From Anabaena cylindrica PCC 7122 (GTDB lineage: Bacteria > Cyanobacteriota > Cyanobacteriia > Cyanobacteriales > Nostocaceae), in NCBI RefSeq assembly GCF_000317695.1, contig NC_019771.1, positions 1,251,001-1,315,000 on the forward strand: a stretch of DNA of 64,000 nt. The letters run 5' to 3'. Under the pieces are notes generated by a model that saw only the letters and a list, made by a program, of their open reading frames with translations, ran no database searches and had not been told where the DNA came from. This document shows positions 52,815 through 62,345 of the stretch, one piece after another (within the stretch, counting starts at the first letter, position 1; the number at the start of each line of letters is the position of its first letter). A program made the translations under genes and the position numbers.

Positions 52815-53195
52815 TCTATATTCAAACTTGAATCAGAAGAAATTGAAATAGTCCAGAGGGTCAAAAAGTGTAGAGATCCAAAAGATGACAAATTTCTAGA
52901 AATTGCTATTAATGGTAATGCAACTCATATCATCACAGGAGACAAAGATTTATTAGAACTTCATCCCTTTGGAGGAGTTGATATTATTACAGCCACGCAA
53001 TTTTTAGAAATTTTCTCAGCTTTATAACAAAATGCTATAGCACCTCTAAAACCAATTTCCCACGAATTACCCTAAAATTAAATTACTACTGCAAAGGTGA
53101 AATGCTCCCAATGAGGTGTTTTAAGCATTTTTTTCATAACTACCTTTCCTTGGCTTAATCAGAATTTGTACTTTCTTATATGAAGATGACAAATC

Positions 53196-54425
53196 ATGAA
53201 ACTAATCAGAATGCTTATTCCAGGAAAAATTCTTTTTGGACTAATCCTACTAGGACTTTCTTCTTGCAACTTACCAACAACTGATTCTGCAAACACTAAC
53301 AATCAAGAAACACTAACCTCTGAACAAGTCAGCCAAAAAACTACTACTAACAATCAAGCCTGTACTTTAGTAGAAAATGGCTTCGGTTCCCCAGGACAGG
53401 TAAAACTGCGGGTAGAAGAAGTGGTAACAGGTCTAGAAGTTCCTTGGGGAATAGCTTTCCTGCCAAATAGAGATATGTTAGTCACGGAAAGACCTGGACG
53501 AGTTCGCCTGGTGCGGGGTGGTAAACTTATTCCTAAACCAGTGGCTACTATCAATGTGACAGAGAGTGGTGAAGATGGTTTACTTGGTATTGCCACTCAT
53601 CCCAATTTTACCGACAACCAATTTTTTTACATTTACTATACCGCTGATAAAAATGGATCACAGGTTAATCGCGTTGAACGATGGCGACTATCGCAGAATG
53701 GACTCAGTGCTTCACCAGATCGAGTAATTGTTGATAATATTCCCGTAGCACAATTTCATAACGGTGGTCGTATTCGCTTTGGACCAGATGGAATGCTTTA
53801 TATTGGTACTGGTGATGCCAGAGAACCGCAAAGTTCCCAGGATGTAAATAGTCTTGCTGGTAAAATTCTGCGTGTGACTCCTGACGGACAAGTACCCCCA
53901 GATAATCCATTTGCTAAAAATCCTGTCTATATCACTGGGATTCGCAACACTCAGGGGTTTGATTGGCGTGATCAATCGACTCTATGGGTAACAGACCACG
54001 GACCTAGTGGAGATTTGGGTAGAAGGGGTCACGATGAACTCAGTTTAGCAAAAGCAGGAGATAATCTGGGTTGGCCTACTATCTACCGTTGTGAATCAAA
54101 GAAAGGAATGGTTACTCCGTCGATTGTTTGGCGTGAAGCTTTACCTCCTGGTGGTGCAGCAATTTATACTGGTAATTCTCTTCCTGAGTGGAAAGGGAGC
54201 TTAATTATTGCTACCCTCCGTTCTCAACATTTGCAGCGTGTCGTTTTCAACCCCCAGTTTTCCCAACAAGTTGAGCGTCATGAGGTGTATTTGCAAGGTC
54301 AATATGGACGACTGCGAGAGGCGATTATGGGGCCAGATGGTGAATTATATGTCAGCACCAGTAACTGTGATGGACGAGGAAATTGCCCTCCACAGCGGGA
54401 TAAAATTCTCCGCATTACCCGATAA
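53196..54425 (+). CDS. PQQ-dependent sugar dehydrogenase-like lipoprotein
   Basis: 409 residues. The lipobox LSSC (about 22-25) predicts a lipid-anchored, exported protein. The six-bladed propeller of soluble aldose-sugar dehydrogenase (GSDH/Yli family) is visible from WGIAFLPNRDMLVTERPGRVRLV through DGLLGIATHPNF, FHNGGRIRFGPDGMLYIGTGDA, GIRNTQGFDW and DHGPSGDLGRRGHDELS. It should oxidise sugars at the cell surface if PQQ is available; cyanobacteria may lack PQQ synthesis. The start is ATG 53196. Single gene. Confidence 0.9.
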   Translation: MKLIRMLIPGKILFGLILLGLSSCNLPTTDSANTNNQETLTSEQVSQKTTTNNQACTLVENGFGSPGQVKLRVEEVVTGLEVPWGIAFLPNRDMLVTERPGRVRLVRGGKLIPKPVATINVTESGEDGLLGIATHPNFTDNQFFYIYYTADKNGSQVNRVERWRLSQNGLSASPDRVIVDNIPVAQFHNGGRIRFGPDGMLYIGTGDAREPQSSQDVNSLAGKILRVTPDGQVPPDNPFAKNPVYITGIRNTQGFDWRDQSTLWVTDHGPSGDLGRRGHDELSLAKAGDNLGWPTIYRCESKKGMVTPSIVWREALPPGGAAIYTGNSLPEWKGSLIIATLRSQHLQRVVFNPQFSQQVERHEVYLQGQYGRLREAIMGPDGELYVSTSNCDGRGNCPPQRDKILRITR

Positions 54426-54539
54426 AAACCTGAGAATAAAAACCGTCAGAGAATTTGATTGGTTAAAAGTCTTGGCAGAATGTCTGCAAAACACCGTTAC
54501 CATTTGAACAGAGTTTAAAACCTTCAGGAGGTTTCTGTG

Positions 54540-54731
54540 ATGAAAAACGATGATATGGATGTTTTGGAAAAATTAGTCGATAAGTTGACATTAGCCGCTA
54601 TCCTAGAAATGTTAGAACGAATCTGCCACAAAAAAGCAGAAAATCTCCGAAATAATTGGAAGGATGAGATTACAGCCAAGTTTTGGGAGAAAGCGGCTAG
54701 ACAGATTGAAAATATCAACGTTGATATCTGA
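54540..54731 (+). CDS. Small helical protein of unknown function
   Basis: 63 residues from ATG 54540 (a GTG three bases earlier also possible). It follows a strong ribosome site AGGAGG at 54526-54531. It is highly charged and helical (MDVLEKLVDKLTLAAILEMLERICHKKAENLRNNW). I do not recognise it. The Shine-Dalgarno and codon use favour a real gene. It is convergent with the kinase at 54965. Confidence 0.65.
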   Translation: MKNDDMDVLEKLVDKLTLAAILEMLERICHKKAENLRNNWKDEITAKFWEKAARQIENINVDI

Positions 54732-54964
54732 AATATATCAGGGGATAAGGGCTTGCTGATGGCGTAGTGTGGTGTATGACTCCTACGTCGTCACGCAAGT
54801 TATAGCCATATAAGGCTAAAACCTTTATAAATCAATGCTTTGATGGATATTCAAGTTTGATAATATGCAGGTAATCTGCCTTGATACCATGGAAATTCAA
54901 ACATTTTTTTAGATTCTAGATTATTCTATTTTTCCTCCTGACTCCTGAACGTTGCATGGCAGAT

Positions 54965-56035
54965 TCACTGTTTAAGAAGGATTTGAATCACAAACTCTGT
55001 TCCTTCTGCCATTTTAGAGAGACAATCCAATCTACCTCTGTGTTTTTCAATGATAATCTGATAACTGATTGCCATACCCATACCTGTTCCTTTACCAACT
55101 GGTTTTGTTGTGAAGAAGGGATTGAATATCTTCTGTCGAACCTGTTCAGGCATACCTAATCCATTATCAGCGATCGCTATTTTCGCCCATTGTGAATCAA
55201 CTATAGATGTACTAATTGTTATACAACCAGGATGATTTTGATTTTCATCTGGCGTTTGTTGGGAATAACGTTCTTCAATTGCATCAATCGCATTAGCTAA
55301 AATATTCATAAATACCTGATTCAATTGCCCCGCAAAACAGGGGATTTGGGGCAAGTTACCATAGTGCTTAATCACAGTAATGGGGGGACAATTGCTTTTA
55401 GCCTTTAACCGATGTTGCAGAAGCATCAAAGTACTATCCAAGCCATCGTGCAAATTTGTTTGTTTATATTCTGCTTCGTCCAACCGGGAGAAGGTGCGTA
55501 ATCCTAAAACAATATTAGTGATGCGATCGCTACCTGTCTTCATTGAATTTAAAAGCTGAAACAAATCAATAACAACAAAATTTATATCTAACTCCTGCAT
55601 CAAAGCTTGAATCTGATCATTTGGCTCAGGGTATATCTGCTGATAGAGATAAAGCAAATCTATCAAATTCTGCACATACGTATAAGCGTAGTCAATATTG
55701 GCATGAATAAAGTTAATGGGGTTATTAATTTCATGGGCAATACCTGCTACCAACACACCTAAGGCAGACATTTTTTCAGATTCCACCAGTTTTGTTTGTA
55801 TCATTTGCAGATTATTGAATGCTTCCTGTAGCTCTTGGTTACGGGTTTCGGCTTCTGCTCTTGATTGTTCTAAGCCTTGAATAACTCTGTTGACTAGCTT
55901 TGATTGGATTTCATAGGAGTTTTCCAACTCCACCCGATTGCATTCTGATCGATCCAATTTTTTCTGCAATAGGCGATTATGCTTTTCCAAGTCTTTCAAC
56001 CGTTGTTGCAGTTGTTCAAAAGACAGATTATCCAT
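54965..56035 (-). CDS. Soluble histidine kinase, partner of FIST protein
   Basis: 356 residues. An N-terminal coiled coil (about 5-95), then the HisKA motif with H101 (AGIAHEINNPINFIHANIDYA), and a HATPase with LNQVFMNILANAIDAIEE, IADNGLGMPEQVRQKIFNPFFTTKP and GKGTGMGMAIS. It has no membrane segment. It lies 11 bp downstream of the FIST gene, so the pair are one operon, with the FIST protein as likely ligand sensor. Its response regulator is not in the window. Confidence 0.9.
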   Translation of the reverse strand: MDNLSFEQLQQRLKDLEKHNRLLQKKLDRSECNRVELENSYEIQSKLVNRVIQGLEQSRAEAETRNQELQEAFNNLQMIQTKLVESEKMSALGVLVAGIAHEINNPINFIHANIDYAYTYVQNLIDLLYLYQQIYPEPNDQIQALMQELDINFVVIDLFQLLNSMKTGSDRITNIVLGLRTFSRLDEAEYKQTNLHDGLDSTLMLLQHRLKAKSNCPPITVIKHYGNLPQIPCFAGQLNQVFMNILANAIDAIEERYSQQTPDENQNHPGCITISTSIVDSQWAKIAIADNGLGMPEQVRQKIFNPFFTTKPVGKGTGMGMAISYQIIIEKHRGRLDCLSKMAEGTEFVIQILLKQ

Positions 56036-56046
56036 GGTGGATTGGA

Positions 56047-57201
56047 TTACTCCACCCCCAATAGTAAGGTCACGAAAGTTTCATTGTGAAATTGCGCTTC
56101 GGCATGGGGTCGCAACGGAGCAATTTCACCATAGGTATAAAAACCAGCACAAGTTGCCCCAGCAGGTATTGCAGATTGCAATACTTGATACTCTTCCTTG
56201 GCTCTGGTTCCTAGTACGTGCATTCGTCCAGTGCAGGAGAATAATAACACTACGGTTGGCTGAATTCCGGGATAATGCTCAAGTGCTTGCTGCATAGAGA
56301 GACGAGCAGAATCAACTATTTCATCCCGATTAGATCTTACGACTTGAACTTCCGAGTGGAGTGGAATATCCGCAAAAAAGGTAATGCTACCGGAGGCTTC
56401 GTTGTAGTCTCCATTGGAAGATCTCATGTACCAAGTATCTCGGTTGGGTTCAAAAACTGCTAATCTATAGGCGGCAGAGGGGCGAATGTCACCTAAATAA
56501 TCCCGATAGAACTCCAAGGCTGGTTGTCCATCGACTTCATGAAGCACATTCCCTTCGATTTTGGTAGCCATTGCTTTTTTGCCAATTGGTGTCCAACCAC
56601 TTGATACCCCATGTCCCCACAATAAGTGACCTGAGAGTAACAGAATGGGCAAGGCATCGCTGAGGACTTCTTCTCCAAAAAATTGGTAGGTTTGCTTAAA
56701 CTGCCATTGGTCACAGGTAGTACCACCGACAATAGGGACTTCTGCTCCCAAGGCTTGCTGCAATCCTTGCAGGATTAAGAGTCCACTGGTAGTCAGACTT
56801 TCGGGAGTGGTGATACACAAAGAGGTTGGATACTGAGCCTGTGCTTGGGCAGTTTGAACAGTTTTCTGAGCGATCGCTATAGGATCGGAGGAAACATGAC
56901 GACCAACTGCCGCATGAAATTCTATTTCATCAGAACAAAATAGAATTAAAACAAGAGAGTCTTGCTGAAACTCTAAAACTGAGGAGATTTCACCGTCTGT
57001 TGTTCCACCGATTAATTGAATACCTGGAAAGGTCTGATGAATACATCGTAAGATTTCAACATGATTAAAATCTAGGGCAGCTAGCAAAATTCCAGACTGA
57101 GGGCAGATGTCAGCCAGTCCACTCAGGCATTGCTCCAATACTTCTGCGATCGCTACTTCTGTCTCTGGATCATTACTGTGTCCAATTACGGCTTTTAGCA
57201 T
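56047..57201 (-). CDS. FIST sensory domain protein
   Basis: 384 residues. FIST_N spans about 25-230 (ILRCIHQTFPGIQLIGGTTDGEISS). FIST_C spans about 240-370 (ALEFYRDYLGDIRPSAAYRLAVFEP ... GMHVLGTRAKEEYQVL). FIST domains are thought to bind small molecules such as amino acids and to feed signalling kinases. It is the first gene of an operon with the kinase downstream. An upstream gap of 510 bp separates it from DoxX. Confidence 0.88.
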   Translation of the reverse strand: MLKAVIGHSNDPETEVAIAEVLEQCLSGLADICPQSGILLAALDFNHVEILRCIHQTFPGIQLIGGTTDGEISSVLEFQQDSLVLILFCSDEIEFHAAVGRHVSSDPIAIAQKTVQTAQAQAQYPTSLCITTPESLTTSGLLILQGLQQALGAEVPIVGGTTCDQWQFKQTYQFFGEEVLSDALPILLLSGHLLWGHGVSSGWTPIGKKAMATKIEGNVLHEVDGQPALEFYRDYLGDIRPSAAYRLAVFEPNRDTWYMRSSNGDYNEASGSITFFADIPLHSEVQVVRSNRDEIVDSARLSMQQALEHYPGIQPTVVLLFSCTGRMHVLGTRAKEEYQVLQSAIPAGATCAGFYTYGEIAPLRPHAEAQFHNETFVTLLLGVE

Positions 57202-57712
57202 TACTTTCTCAGATCCTTTCTGTATTCTTATTCATCAATTTCTATTCCTTCCCACTTTGCGCTCGCAGATATCAAGCTGGATTCACTTGAACATATCCAA
57301 AACTTACGCAAAATATTTCTCGAAACCTCATTTCTCTGTGCCTCTGTGGTATGCGCTGCACGCACGCTACGCAAACGTTTTTTTTAGGGACTTGTGCATA
57401 AGTCCTAATATTAATAAGTCGTCAATTGTTTTTGACGATATCCTGGAAATTCCAGAAAAGAAAATATACAGTAGTCAGTAAGTAAGCAAAAGTTCACTAT
57501 CTGCGTTTGCCTAACAATAAGAGAACTGCCGCAGGCATCGCACTTCACACAGATAAGGTAGTCCAGAATGATCTCCAGTTGCGGATTAGCTGTAGAATCA
57601 ATTACCAACAACATAGGTATATTCCAGAGAAAGCTACCTTTTTCTAATCATCAAGGATTACTTTTCGGTAGGGATACGCTAACGCACTCCCTACACCGTT
57701 AACAGTAGCTGA
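57202..57712. other. 511-bp gap, R6-like element and nothing else clear
   Basis: R6-type ends lie at about 57299 (AACTTACGCA) and 57398-57408 (TGCATAAGTCCTA). A 67-codon frame at 57411-57614 has no recognisable features and is not called. The promoter of the FIST operon should lie near 57202-57260. Confidence 0.5.
57299..57408. repeat. R6-like element, copy 4
   Basis: The ends are AACTTACGCA and TGCATAAGTCCTA. The interior has a CTCTGTGCCTCTGTGG repeat and GCGCTGCACGCACGCTACGC. The ends match less well than copies 1 to 3. Confidence 0.55.
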
Positions 57713-58159
57713 TTACCCGAATAACAGATAATCTATCGAAAGCTTACCAGGACCTAAAAAGATAAACATAAGTGCGATCGCAAAATAAATAAAAGGCACA
57801 TCATAGGAAGGCCCTGGTTGATTGGGTGGATACTTCACAAATGGATCGTGAAAAACAGTCCAATGAATAGAAAGTGCAATTCCCATTGATACGGCAATAC
57901 CCAATGCCGCTAACGGTGTCATAAATCCAGCAATAATCGCAATACCTCCACCAAAGACAGCCAATGCACCCAGCAACTGCAAGATACTGGGAAATTCTGG
58001 CATACCTTCTTCTTTCATCCAATTAAATGGATTTTTGACCTTAGTCCATCCATATAAAACCATTGCACTTCCCCAAATTAATCGGAGTATAAGGATTCCA
58101 AAAGCTGGAAAACCACTAACATAAGGGGGTAGAAACTGAGTTATAAAGTCCAGTTGCAT
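57713..58159 (-). CDS. DoxX-family membrane protein
   Basis: 148 residues with four hydrophobic helices (about 15-35, 55-75, 80-98, 118-140). The DoxX pattern ILILRLIWGSAMVLYGWTKVKNPFNWM followed by ALAVFGGGIAIIAGFMTPLAALGIA is clear. DoxX proteins are linked to membrane redox functions or quinol oxidases; the exact role is unknown. ATG start; single gene. Confidence 0.88.
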   Translation of the reverse strand: MQLDFITQFLPPYVSGFPAFGILILRLIWGSAMVLYGWTKVKNPFNWMKEEGMPEFPSILQLLGALAVFGGGIAIIAGFMTPLAALGIAVSMGIALSIHWTVFHDPFVKYPPNQPGPSYDVPFIYFAIALMFIFLGPGKLSIDYLLFG

Positions 58160-58372
58160 GATTAGCCCTGTGAATTTTTAGATATTGTGACAATTCAGGT
58201 AAATTTTAACTCCAAAGAATGTAAAGATGTTTACGGGAAAATCTTTACACTACAGAATATAGTAGTTCAACTAGATTGATTTAAGGTGATCTCACTGAGA
58301 TCACTTAAATCTTATTGATGACCAAATGCGATCGCTTTTTGAAATAAAAATCAAAGTCCAAGGTTGTGAAGT

Positions 58373-59353
58373 CTATTGTATCGAGAGCCTTTTGACATCT
58401 AAACCCAAGGCAACAGCCCCCCATAATGGCGCATCATCACCTAATAACGCCCGCACAACTTCAAAATTAACTTCAGGTAATGCTGTTTCTTGTGCTACCT
58501 TGCGTACTGTTGCCCAAAAACTATCCCCAGCTTTAGTGACACCACCACCTAAAACAAAGCGTTGAGGATTCATCAGGTTGGCGACATTGCCAATACCCAC
58601 ACCTAGCGCCCAAGCGGCTTTGTATAAAACTGCCTGTGCTAATTCATCCCCTTGAGCAGCTGCTGTACTGACTACTTGTCCTGTGATCAGGTTTAAGTCA
58701 TTACCTACTAAATCCCTGAGTATTTCTCCTCTTGTACTAGCTGGGGAATGATGAGCTTCTTTCTCTAAAAGTTCCCGTGCATTTTGTGCCATATAGGGGC
58801 CAGAAGCTAAACGTTCGACACATCCCCTTTTTCCGCACAAACATACTGGCCCAGCGGGATCTACAACTATATGACCAATTTCCCCAGCCATACCTAATGC
58901 ACCCCGCCACGGCTTACCGTCAAGTATCCAACCTCCACCTACGCCGGTGCTGATAGTGATGTAAAACAGGCTATCGTATCCCTGTCCAGCGCCAAAGCGA
59001 TGTTCGCCGATAGCTGCCACATTAGCGTCATTATCTATGCTAACAGGAGCATGATATTCTTCTTCTAGCAGTAGTTTGAGAGGAATATTTTCCCAGCCAG
59101 GCACATGATGAGAAAGCCTGACTAGTCCGGTGGCTGCGTCTACTGGGCCACCAAAGCTGACACCGATAGCATCAGGTTTACTTCTATCTAGCACAGAGTC
59201 AATGAGCGATCGCATAATTTCTACATCACTCAAGGCATCTGCATTTGCAGGTGAGAGGCAATTTTTATGGCGTAACCACTCTCTAGAACCAGCTTTCACC
59301 GTCGCTGCTGCCAGTTTAGTTCCACCAAAATCAAGAGCTAATATTAACGTCAT
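58373..59353 (-). CDS. ROK-family sugar kinase (glucokinase-like)
   Basis: 326 residues from ATG 59353; an ATG at 59374 would add seven residues. The N-terminal phosphate motif is LALDFGGTKLAAA. The catalytic Asp lies in VSIDNDANVAAIGEHRFG, followed by TGVGGGWILDGKPWRGALGMAGEIGH. The zinc site is CLCGKRGCVERLASG. It phosphorylates a hexose, probably glucose or N-acetylmannosamine-like sugars; ROK glucokinases are common in cyanobacteria. Divergent from the cysteine desulfurase. Confidence 0.88.
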   Translation of the reverse strand: MTLILALDFGGTKLAAATVKAGSREWLRHKNCLSPANADALSDVEIMRSLIDSVLDRSKPDAIGVSFGGPVDAATGLVRLSHHVPGWENIPLKLLLEEEYHAPVSIDNDANVAAIGEHRFGAGQGYDSLFYITISTGVGGGWILDGKPWRGALGMAGEIGHIVVDPAGPVCLCGKRGCVERLASGPYMAQNARELLEKEAHHSPASTRGEILRDLVGNDLNLITGQVVSTAAAQGDELAQAVLYKAAWALGVGIGNVANLMNPQRFVLGGGVTKAGDSFWATVRKVAQETALPEVNFEVVRALLGDDAPLWGAVALGLDVKRLSIQ

Positions 59354-59930
59354 GGCATTTTCCCAATAGGGCATTGTATATTGGGCATTGGGTATCGAAT
59401 CACCAAAACTATTTCCCAGCCCCTATTCCCCATTACCTATTATCACGTCAATCAACCCTTGCAATCGTGCATGATATCACCCTTTACAATAAATTTGCTC
59501 ACAGTTTTGACAGCAATAAAATTCATGTATCTATAACTACAGATTTTCTGGCAATAGGTATTTCTGACTTGACACGCTTCCACAGAGGAATTTTTGCGAA
59601 TTACTCAGGATTTTGTTAAATTTTCTACAGTAGTTTTATCATTCTTTTTCAAAATGTTAAGTACTTTAAACTTTATCTCACTGTGTCATGTTAATAAAAT
59701 AACATAATTATCCAGAGCTTTTAAAATAGAAATAGCACCTCTATTATAGCCTTTCCCACTCTAGTTAGATACAAAATTACCCCTCCCCAACCCTCCCCTT
59801 GGTAAGGGGAAGGTGCGCGACAGCGCGGGTGGGGTGTATTTCATGAGATTGGGAATTGCTATATCTGAAATAATGAACTTGATCAAGTTCTAAGAATTTT
59901 AAAAAAAATAGGTCAAATTTTGAGTTAATT
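59354..59930. other. 577-bp divergent gap with R1 copy H
   Basis: R1 copy H ends 67 bp before the desulfurase ATG. The remainder is AT-rich and must contain the promoters of the ROK kinase and the desulfurase. No gene is seen. Confidence 0.5.
59745..59863 (-). mobile_element. R1 element, copy H
   Basis: Complete 119-bp copy in the orientation of copies A and D (TATAGCCTTTCCC ... GGGAATTGCTATA), in the leader of the cysteine desulfurase gene. Confidence 0.9.
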
Positions 59931-61100
59931 ATGTCTAATCGTCCTATCTATCTCGATAATCATGCAACCACTCCTGTAGATGAAAGAGTATTAACAGCAA
60001 TGATTCCTTACTTTACTGAAAAGTTTGGTAATGCTGCTAGTATTAGTCATATTTACGGTTGGGAATCAGAAGCTGCTGTTAAACAAACACGAGCAATTCT
60101 AGCAACTGCAATTAACGCCACACCAGAAGAAATTGTCTTTACCAGTGGTGCAACAGAAGCTAATAATTTAGCAATTAAAGGTATAGCAGAAGCTTATTTC
60201 CAAAAAGGTCAACATATTATTACTGTAGCAACGGAACATAAAGCAATTTTAGATCCTTGCGAATATTTAAAAAGTCTGGGTTTTGGCATCACAATTCTGC
60301 AAGTTCAAAAAGATGGATTAATTGATTTAAACGATTTAGAAAAAGCTTTGCGTCCTGATACAATTTTAGTGTCTGTGATGGCGGCAAATAATGAAATTGG
60401 GGTTTTACAACCTTTGGCAGCAATTGGAGAAATCTGCCATCAACGCCAAATCATTTTTCACACAGATGCAGCCCAAGCAATTGGTAAAATTCCCTTAGAT
60501 GTGGAAGCGATGAACATTGATTTAATGTCGCTCACTGCCCATAAAGCATACGGGCCAAAGGGTATTGGGGCATTATATGTTCGCAGACGTAACCCTAGAG
60601 TTCAAATAGCTTCCCAGCAACACGGAGGTGGACACGAACGGGGAATGCGTTCTGGTACTTTGTATACACCGCAGATTGTCGGTTTTGGTAAAGCAGTGGA
60701 AATTGCTTTAGAAGAGCAAGAAACAGAAAACCAGCGGCTAATGGAATTAAGAGAAAGATTGTGGAAACATTTATCTACTGTAGAAGGAATTTATTTAAAT
60801 GGTCATCCTCAAAAACGATTAGCAGGAAACTTAAATATCAGTGTTGAGGGTGTAGATGGTGCTGCACTTTCTCTGGGTTTACAACAATTAATGGCCGTGT
60901 CTTCTGGTTCTGCTTGTTCTTCGGCAAATACTGCACCTTCCTATGTTCTGACAGCCTTGGGAAATTCAGAAAAGTTAGCCTATGCTTCGGTGCGGTTTGG
61001 AATTGGCAGATTTAATACAGTGGAAGAAATAGATACGGTTGCACAACAAGTAATATCTACTGTTCAAAGTTTACGCAAGCAGGTAAGCAAAGTTCGTTAG
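59931..61100 (+). CDS. iscS: Cysteine desulfurase (IscS/NifS family)
   Basis: 389 residues. It takes sulfur from cysteine for Fe-S clusters and thionucleosides. The PLP-binding Lys is K205 (LTAHKAYGPKGIGALYVRRR). The sulfur-accepting Cys is C329 (SSGSACSSANTAPSYVL). The length and the SGSACSS loop place it in the IscS/NifS class I group. ATG at 59931. It may serve several Fe-S systems including PSI and Rieske proteins; no nif genes are visible nearby. Confidence 0.92.
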   Translation: MSNRPIYLDNHATTPVDERVLTAMIPYFTEKFGNAASISHIYGWESEAAVKQTRAILATAINATPEEIVFTSGATEANNLAIKGIAEAYFQKGQHIITVATEHKAILDPCEYLKSLGFGITILQVQKDGLIDLNDLEKALRPDTILVSVMAANNEIGVLQPLAAIGEICHQRQIIFHTDAAQAIGKIPLDVEAMNIDLMSLTAHKAYGPKGIGALYVRRRNPRVQIASQQHGGGHERGMRSGTLYTPQIVGFGKAVEIALEEQETENQRLMELRERLWKHLSTVEGIYLNGHPQKRLAGNLNISVEGVDGAALSLGLQQLMAVSSGSACSSANTAPSYVLTALGNSEKLAYASVRFGIGRFNTVEEIDTVAQQVISTVQSLRKQVSKVR

Positions 61101-61123
61101 TCGATACGACTAAATTAATCAAC

Positions 61124-61207
61124 GGAGAGGGGGAGATTCGAACTCCCGGAAGCTTTCACCTCATCTGATTTCAAGTCAGACGCAATCGACCACTCTGCCA
61201 CCTCTCC
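61124..61207 (-). tRNA. trnS: tRNA-Ser (UGA)
   Basis: 84-base class II tRNA with long variable arm. Acceptor stem GGAGAGG/CCTCTCC, anticodon loop ACTTGAAAT (anticodon TGA), variable arm around GATGAGGTGAAAGCTTC, TpsiC arm GGGAG-TTCGAAT-CTCCC. It lies between the desulfurase and the metallophosphoesterase. Confidence 0.95.
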
Positions 61208-61265
61208 AAATTATTTGTCAGAATTGTGTAACACAAAAACTGACAAATAATATCATAACCTATAA

Positions 61266-62195
61266 TTACACAGTTGGCACTACTGAAGGGGAAGAATTAT
61301 AAAAAATTTCCTCAGCAGCCACCTGGAAGTCTTTACCTAACCAAACCAGAGAAGCTTTTGTTACCACACCCTCCTCCAAAGAAACCAGAGAAAAATTCCG
61401 TAACTTTACACCGTCTTCCTCTATAATCCGGGGTACAGTAGCGGCATTTAGGTAAATTGTTCCCTCTGGACTTCTAAACACAGCCTTCCTTTGCACCTTC
61501 TTAGTATGGCGGAGAGTGCGATGCATATGACCAAAGGCGACTAGAGAAACGGTTTTCTTCATGTTGAGACTTTGAGAAATGGCTTCAGCAAAATCTGGAT
61601 CACCAAAATCACCACCAATAGGATGCCAATCTTTACCACAGGGGTCTTCAGGACGATCGCCTAATCCACTCGGTCCATTATGTCCTAGAAAAATAATGTT
61701 GTCATAAGCAGTACTTTTCAGCACCTTAACAATTTTATCTGCGGACTCCTCCAGACTAGAGACACCGTAACGTTCCTGACAGATTTCTGCAAATCTCCAT
61801 TCTGGCCCACCCCAGGTAAAAGGACGACCACCCACCACAGTTAAATTCCAATCAGGAAAGTCCAATTTACCATAACTGACGTGGGACACTCCCAATAAAT
61901 CTAGCTGTTCCTGTACCCAGTCTTCCTTAGTGCGGTCATAGGGACATTTTTTGCGTCCCCATTCAGTGGCCGAGTACCAGGCATCGTGGTTGCCCATTAC
62001 CGCTGCTTTGGGAATATCCAGAGATGCGATCGCTCTGACCACTTCCACCGATTCATTCCCAAAATCCCCGACAAATAGCACCAAGTCTACACCCAGATGC
62101 TTGAGTGCTATGCCGTCTTCTACTTCCCATTGATCGTGAACATCGCCAATTACAGCAATTTTCACAGGTTTTGATTGAGTTTTCTGACTGGTCAT
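61266..62195 (-). CDS. Metallophosphoesterase (TIGR04168-type)
   Basis: 309 residues. Calcineurin-like metal motifs are present: IGDVHDQWE (about 15-23), FVGDFGNES, MGNHDAWYS (about 67-75), FLGHNGPSGLG and FGHMHRTL. The family TIGR04168 is nearly restricted to cyanobacteria and plants, with unknown substrate. It is divergent from nadA, which starts 150 bp away. Confidence 0.88.
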   Translation of the reverse strand: MTSQKTQSKPVKIAVIGDVHDQWEVEDGIALKHLGVDLVLFVGDFGNESVEVVRAIASLDIPKAAVMGNHDAWYSATEWGRKKCPYDRTKEDWVQEQLDLLGVSHVSYGKLDFPDWNLTVVGGRPFTWGGPEWRFAEICQERYGVSSLEESADKIVKVLKSTAYDNIIFLGHNGPSGLGDRPEDPCGKDWHPIGGDFGDPDFAEAISQSLNMKKTVSLVAFGHMHRTLRHTKKVQRKAVFRSPEGTIYLNAATVPRIIEEDGVKLRNFSLVSLEEGVVTKASLVWLGKDFQVAAEEIFYNSSPSVVPTV

Positions 62196-62345
62196 GCCAC
62201 TTTAAAAAGCCGTATATCTCCAGGATATGAAACTCCAACCGATTTGCACATAAATTGCCGACATCAACCGTCCACTATTTTTGGTAAAAACTACTATAAT
62301 TGAATCCACAAGATCATCTCATTGTAAAAAAAGCAGTTTCTAATT

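Larger units (their letters stand above)
52317..53027 (+). pseudogene. PIN-domain toxin interrupted by two MITE-like elements
   Basis: The exonic pieces 52317-52394, 52534-52662 and 52815-53027 join to a 139-residue PIN protein after removing R3 and R2, each with one TA. It begins MDELRFVIDTNILVSAIL (first catalytic Asp), has an EIQEII motif with the conserved Glu, and ends with CRDPKDDKFLEIA and ITGDKDLL, the remaining acidic residues. That is the family's normal length. As it stands the frame stops within the first element, after residue 26. Confidence 0.9.

Noticed and set aside
57411..57614. 67-codon frame on the minus strand upstream of the FIST gene
   Set aside because: Starts well but has no family features and its tail is unlike a protein; could be a fragment but not supportable.
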